Shown: positions 5,780-8,127 of the stretch, piece after piece | Layout of the letters: every line of letters starts with the position of its first letter | Numbering within the stretch: position 1 is the first letter of the stretch | Assembly (NCBI GenBank): GCA_002429165.1 | Contig: DIYV01000135.1 | Location: 1 to 8,127 of the forward strand | From: Gallionella sp. UBA6045 | GTDB lineage: Bacteria; Pseudomonadota; Gammaproteobacteria; Burkholderiales; Gallionellaceae | DNA length: 8,127 nt | Direction of reading: 5' to 3' | Notes under the pieces: generated by a model | Databases searched by the model: none | What the model saw: the letters and a program-made list of their open reading frames with translations, nothing else | What the model was told of the DNA's origin: nothing | Made by a program: the position numbers and the translations under genes

Positions 5780-6898
5780 CTACAGCAGAACCAAATTATC
5801 CCTGTGGATGATTTCAGCATCGCCGCCATAACCGAGCAGAACTTCGATTTCCTTGCTGGCATGTCGCGCGATGAGGCGCGCTTCTGCGGCGTTGTAGTTG
5901 GTCAGGCCGCGCGCAATCTCGCTGCCATCTTCACCGATGCAGGCAACCAGCGCGCCGCGTTCGAATTCCCCAACGACAGTTTTGACTCCTATCGGCAGCA
6001 AGCTCTTGCCGTCCGAGCGCAATGCCTTCGCTGCGCCCGCATCGAGCACCAGTTTTCCGGCAACCTGCAAATGATCGGCCAGCCATTGTTTGCGTGCCGC
6101 CAGGGTGAGTGTTGCGGCGGTGAGCAGGGTGCCGATTGATTCGCCCTTGATCAATCGCAACAATACATCCGGTTCGTGTCCGGAAGCGATGACGGTGTGC
6201 GCACCGCTGCGCGCCGCGCGTTTCGCCGCGAGTATCTTGGTGATCATGCCGCCGCGTCCGATATTGCTGCCCGCGCCGCCCGCCATGCTTTCCAGTTGTG
6301 CATCACCGGCAAGTACAGAACTGACCAGCGTGGCGGAGGTATCTTTGCGCGGATCGGCGGTATACAGGCCGCTCTGGTCGGTGAGGATAATCAGCACGTC
6401 GGCTTCGATAAGATTGGTCACCAGCGCGCCCAGCGTGTCGTTGTCGCCGAACTTGATCTCGTCGGTGACCACCGTGTCGTTCTCGTTGATGATCGGGATG
6501 ACGCGCAGGGACAGCAATGTGGTCAGCGTGGTGCGCGCGTTCAGATAGCGTTCGCGATCGGCCAGATCGGCGTGCGTCAGCAACACCTGTGCGGCATGCA
6601 GGCCATGCTTGCGGAAGCAGCTTTCATAGGCTTGCACCAGACCCATCTGGCCTACCGCAGCGGCGGCCTGCAGATCGTGTATCGAAGCGGGGCGCTTTTT
6701 CCAGCCCAGACGTTGCATGCCCTCGGCGATCGCGCCGGACGACACCATCACCACCTCATGGCCGGCAGCGTTAAGCGCGGCGATCTGCCGCGCCCAATTG
6801 CCGAGCGCGGCCAGGTCCAGTCCCGCGCCCTGGTTCGTCACCAGGCTGCTGCCCACTTTGACGACGATGCGCTTGCATTGGGTCAGTACAGTTTTCAT
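5780..6898 (-). CDS. proB: Glutamate 5-kinase
   Basis: A 372-residue enzyme that phosphorylates L-glutamate with ATP, the first and usually feedback-regulated step of proline synthesis in the cytoplasm. The amino acid kinase domain fills about residues 8-262 with KVGSS (14-18), SSGAIAEG (53-60), NEND (138-141), FGDND (150-154), [12 protein letters not shown] (173-184) and the GGMITK loop (216-221). A PUA domain follows at about 278-357, as in E. coli ProB, and the length matches the family (about 367). The ATG at 6898 lies only 7 nt after the obgE stop, so the two are co-transcribed and probably coupled; no clear Shine-Dalgarno sequence precedes it. proA is not in the window, so the proline pathway genes are split here. 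Confidence 0.95.
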   Translation of the reverse strand: MKTVLTQCKRIVVKVGSSLVTNQGAGLDLAALGNWARQIAALNAAGHEVVMVSSGAIAEGMQRLGWKKRPASIHDLQAAAAVGQMGLVQAYESCFRKHGLHAAQVLLTHADLADRERYLNARTTLTTLLSLRVIPIINENDTVVTDEIKFGDNDTLGALVTNLIEADVLIILTDQSGLYTADPRKDTSATLVSSVLAGDAQLESMAGGAGSNIGRGGMITKILAAKRAARSGAHTVIASGHEPDVLLRLIKGESIGTLLTAATLTLAARKQWLADHLQVAGKLVLDAGAAKALRSDGKSLLPIGVKTVVGEFERGALVACIGEDGSEIARGLTNYNAAEARLIARHASKEIEVLLGYGGDAEIIHRDNLVLL

Positions 6899-6905
6899 GG
6901 CGATA

Positions 6906-7979
<1,074 letters not shown>

Positions 7980-7981
7980 CT

Positions 7982-7987
7982 ATTGTA
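7982..7987 (-). promoter_or_regulatory. Possible -10 box for obgE
   Basis: Reading leftward, TACAAT (five of six consensus) lies in the AT-rich gap between the rpmA terminator and obgE. A start about 7 nt on would leave a leader of only about 5 nt before the obgE ATG. No good -35 is present; the terminator T-run lies in the right area but does not match. An overlapping alternative is TTTAAT slightly upstream. The call is weak, but a promoter here would explain how obgE is expressed behind a terminator. Confidence 0.3.
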
Positions 7988-8006
7988 TTAAATATCGTGC
8001 ACAAAT

Positions 8007-8034
8007 AAAAAAAGCCCTACCTTGCGATAGGGCT
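8007..8034 (-). terminator. Intrinsic terminator after rpmA
   Basis: Reading leftward, AGCCCTA pairs perfectly with TAGGGCT (8028-8034 and 8013-8019) around an 8-nt loop, followed directly by a run of six unpaired T (8007-8012), then ATTTG. It begins 21 bp after the rpmA stop. This is a textbook rho-independent terminator and should end or attenuate the rplU-rpmA transcript before obgE. Confidence 0.85.
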
Positions 8035-8055
8035 GGTTTGTTCCAAAGAGTGCCG

Positions 8056-8127
8056 TTAAGCAGCTACGATGGAAACAGTCCTGCGCTGTTGCGCGCCCTT
8101 GATCGCGAATACCACTTTGCCGGTGAT
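8056..8127 (-). CDS. rpmA: Ribosomal protein L27, C-terminal end (partial)
   Basis: Only the last 23 codons and the TAA stop are inside the window; the gene continues past the right edge. The visible residues, TGKVVFAIKGAQQRRTVSIVAA, match the end of L27 (pattern DGKVxFxxKGxxxRxxxSI in E. coli L27). L27 is a 50S subunit protein whose N-terminus reaches the peptidyl transferase centre. Its place just before obgE on the same strand is the conserved rplU-rpmA-obgE order, which strengthens the assignment of such a short fragment. Confidence 0.88.
   Translation of the reverse strand: MTGKVVFAIKGAQQRRTVSIVAA

Overview
The window is ordinary chromosomal DNA, moderately GC-rich and densely coding. 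It most likely comes from a betaproteobacterium. The rpmA-obgE-proB order, the sequence style of the Atm1-type ABC exporter and the YbhP/ClsB gene pair all fit that group, and Nitrosomonadales/Gallionellaceae is my best guess from memory, not a tested assignment. No rRNA, tRNA, CRISPR array, phage gene or transposase is visible.

Layout. Positions 1-156 hold no gene. They contain a GC-rich hairpin and a short sequence that I recognise as a variant of a widespread intergenic repeat. From 173 to 4110 three genes run rightward: an endonuclease/exonuclease/phosphatase family protein (YbhP-like), a cardiolipin synthase of the ClsB type joined to it by an ATGA overlap, and, behind its own promoter, an Atm1/HMT1-type ABC exporter with fused membrane and ATPase domains. 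Then come pbpG (periplasmic D,D-endopeptidase, 4174-5127) and a small unrecognised membrane-anchored protein (5197-5709). From the right end, a leftward block carries the tail of rpmA (ribosomal protein L27), a clear intrinsic terminator, obgE (ribosome-associated GTPase) and proB (glutamate 5-kinase). The two blocks converge around 5710-5779.

How the genes fit together. The left block deals mostly with the cell envelope: phospholipid synthesis (clsB and its partner), a membrane exporter and peptidoglycan editing (pbpG). The right block is the common housekeeping cluster of ribosome assembly and proline synthesis.

The most unusual thing in the window is inside the ABC exporter. Between its membrane domain and its ATPase domain lies about 159 bp (53 codons, around 3216-3374) that the family does not normally have. 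It is in frame, bounded by a 5-bp direct repeat (GTGCG), and packed with inverted repeats: a 9-bp perfect pair, an 8-bp perfect pair interleaved with it in a pseudoknot-like arrangement, and a 12-of-13-bp hairpin. It looks like a small palindromic mobile element that inserted into a gene and was tolerated as a linker, comparable in principle to the Rickettsia palindromic elements. A second pattern is that two promoters in the window (157-169 and 2117-2132) have their -10 box in the centre of a perfect inverted repeat.
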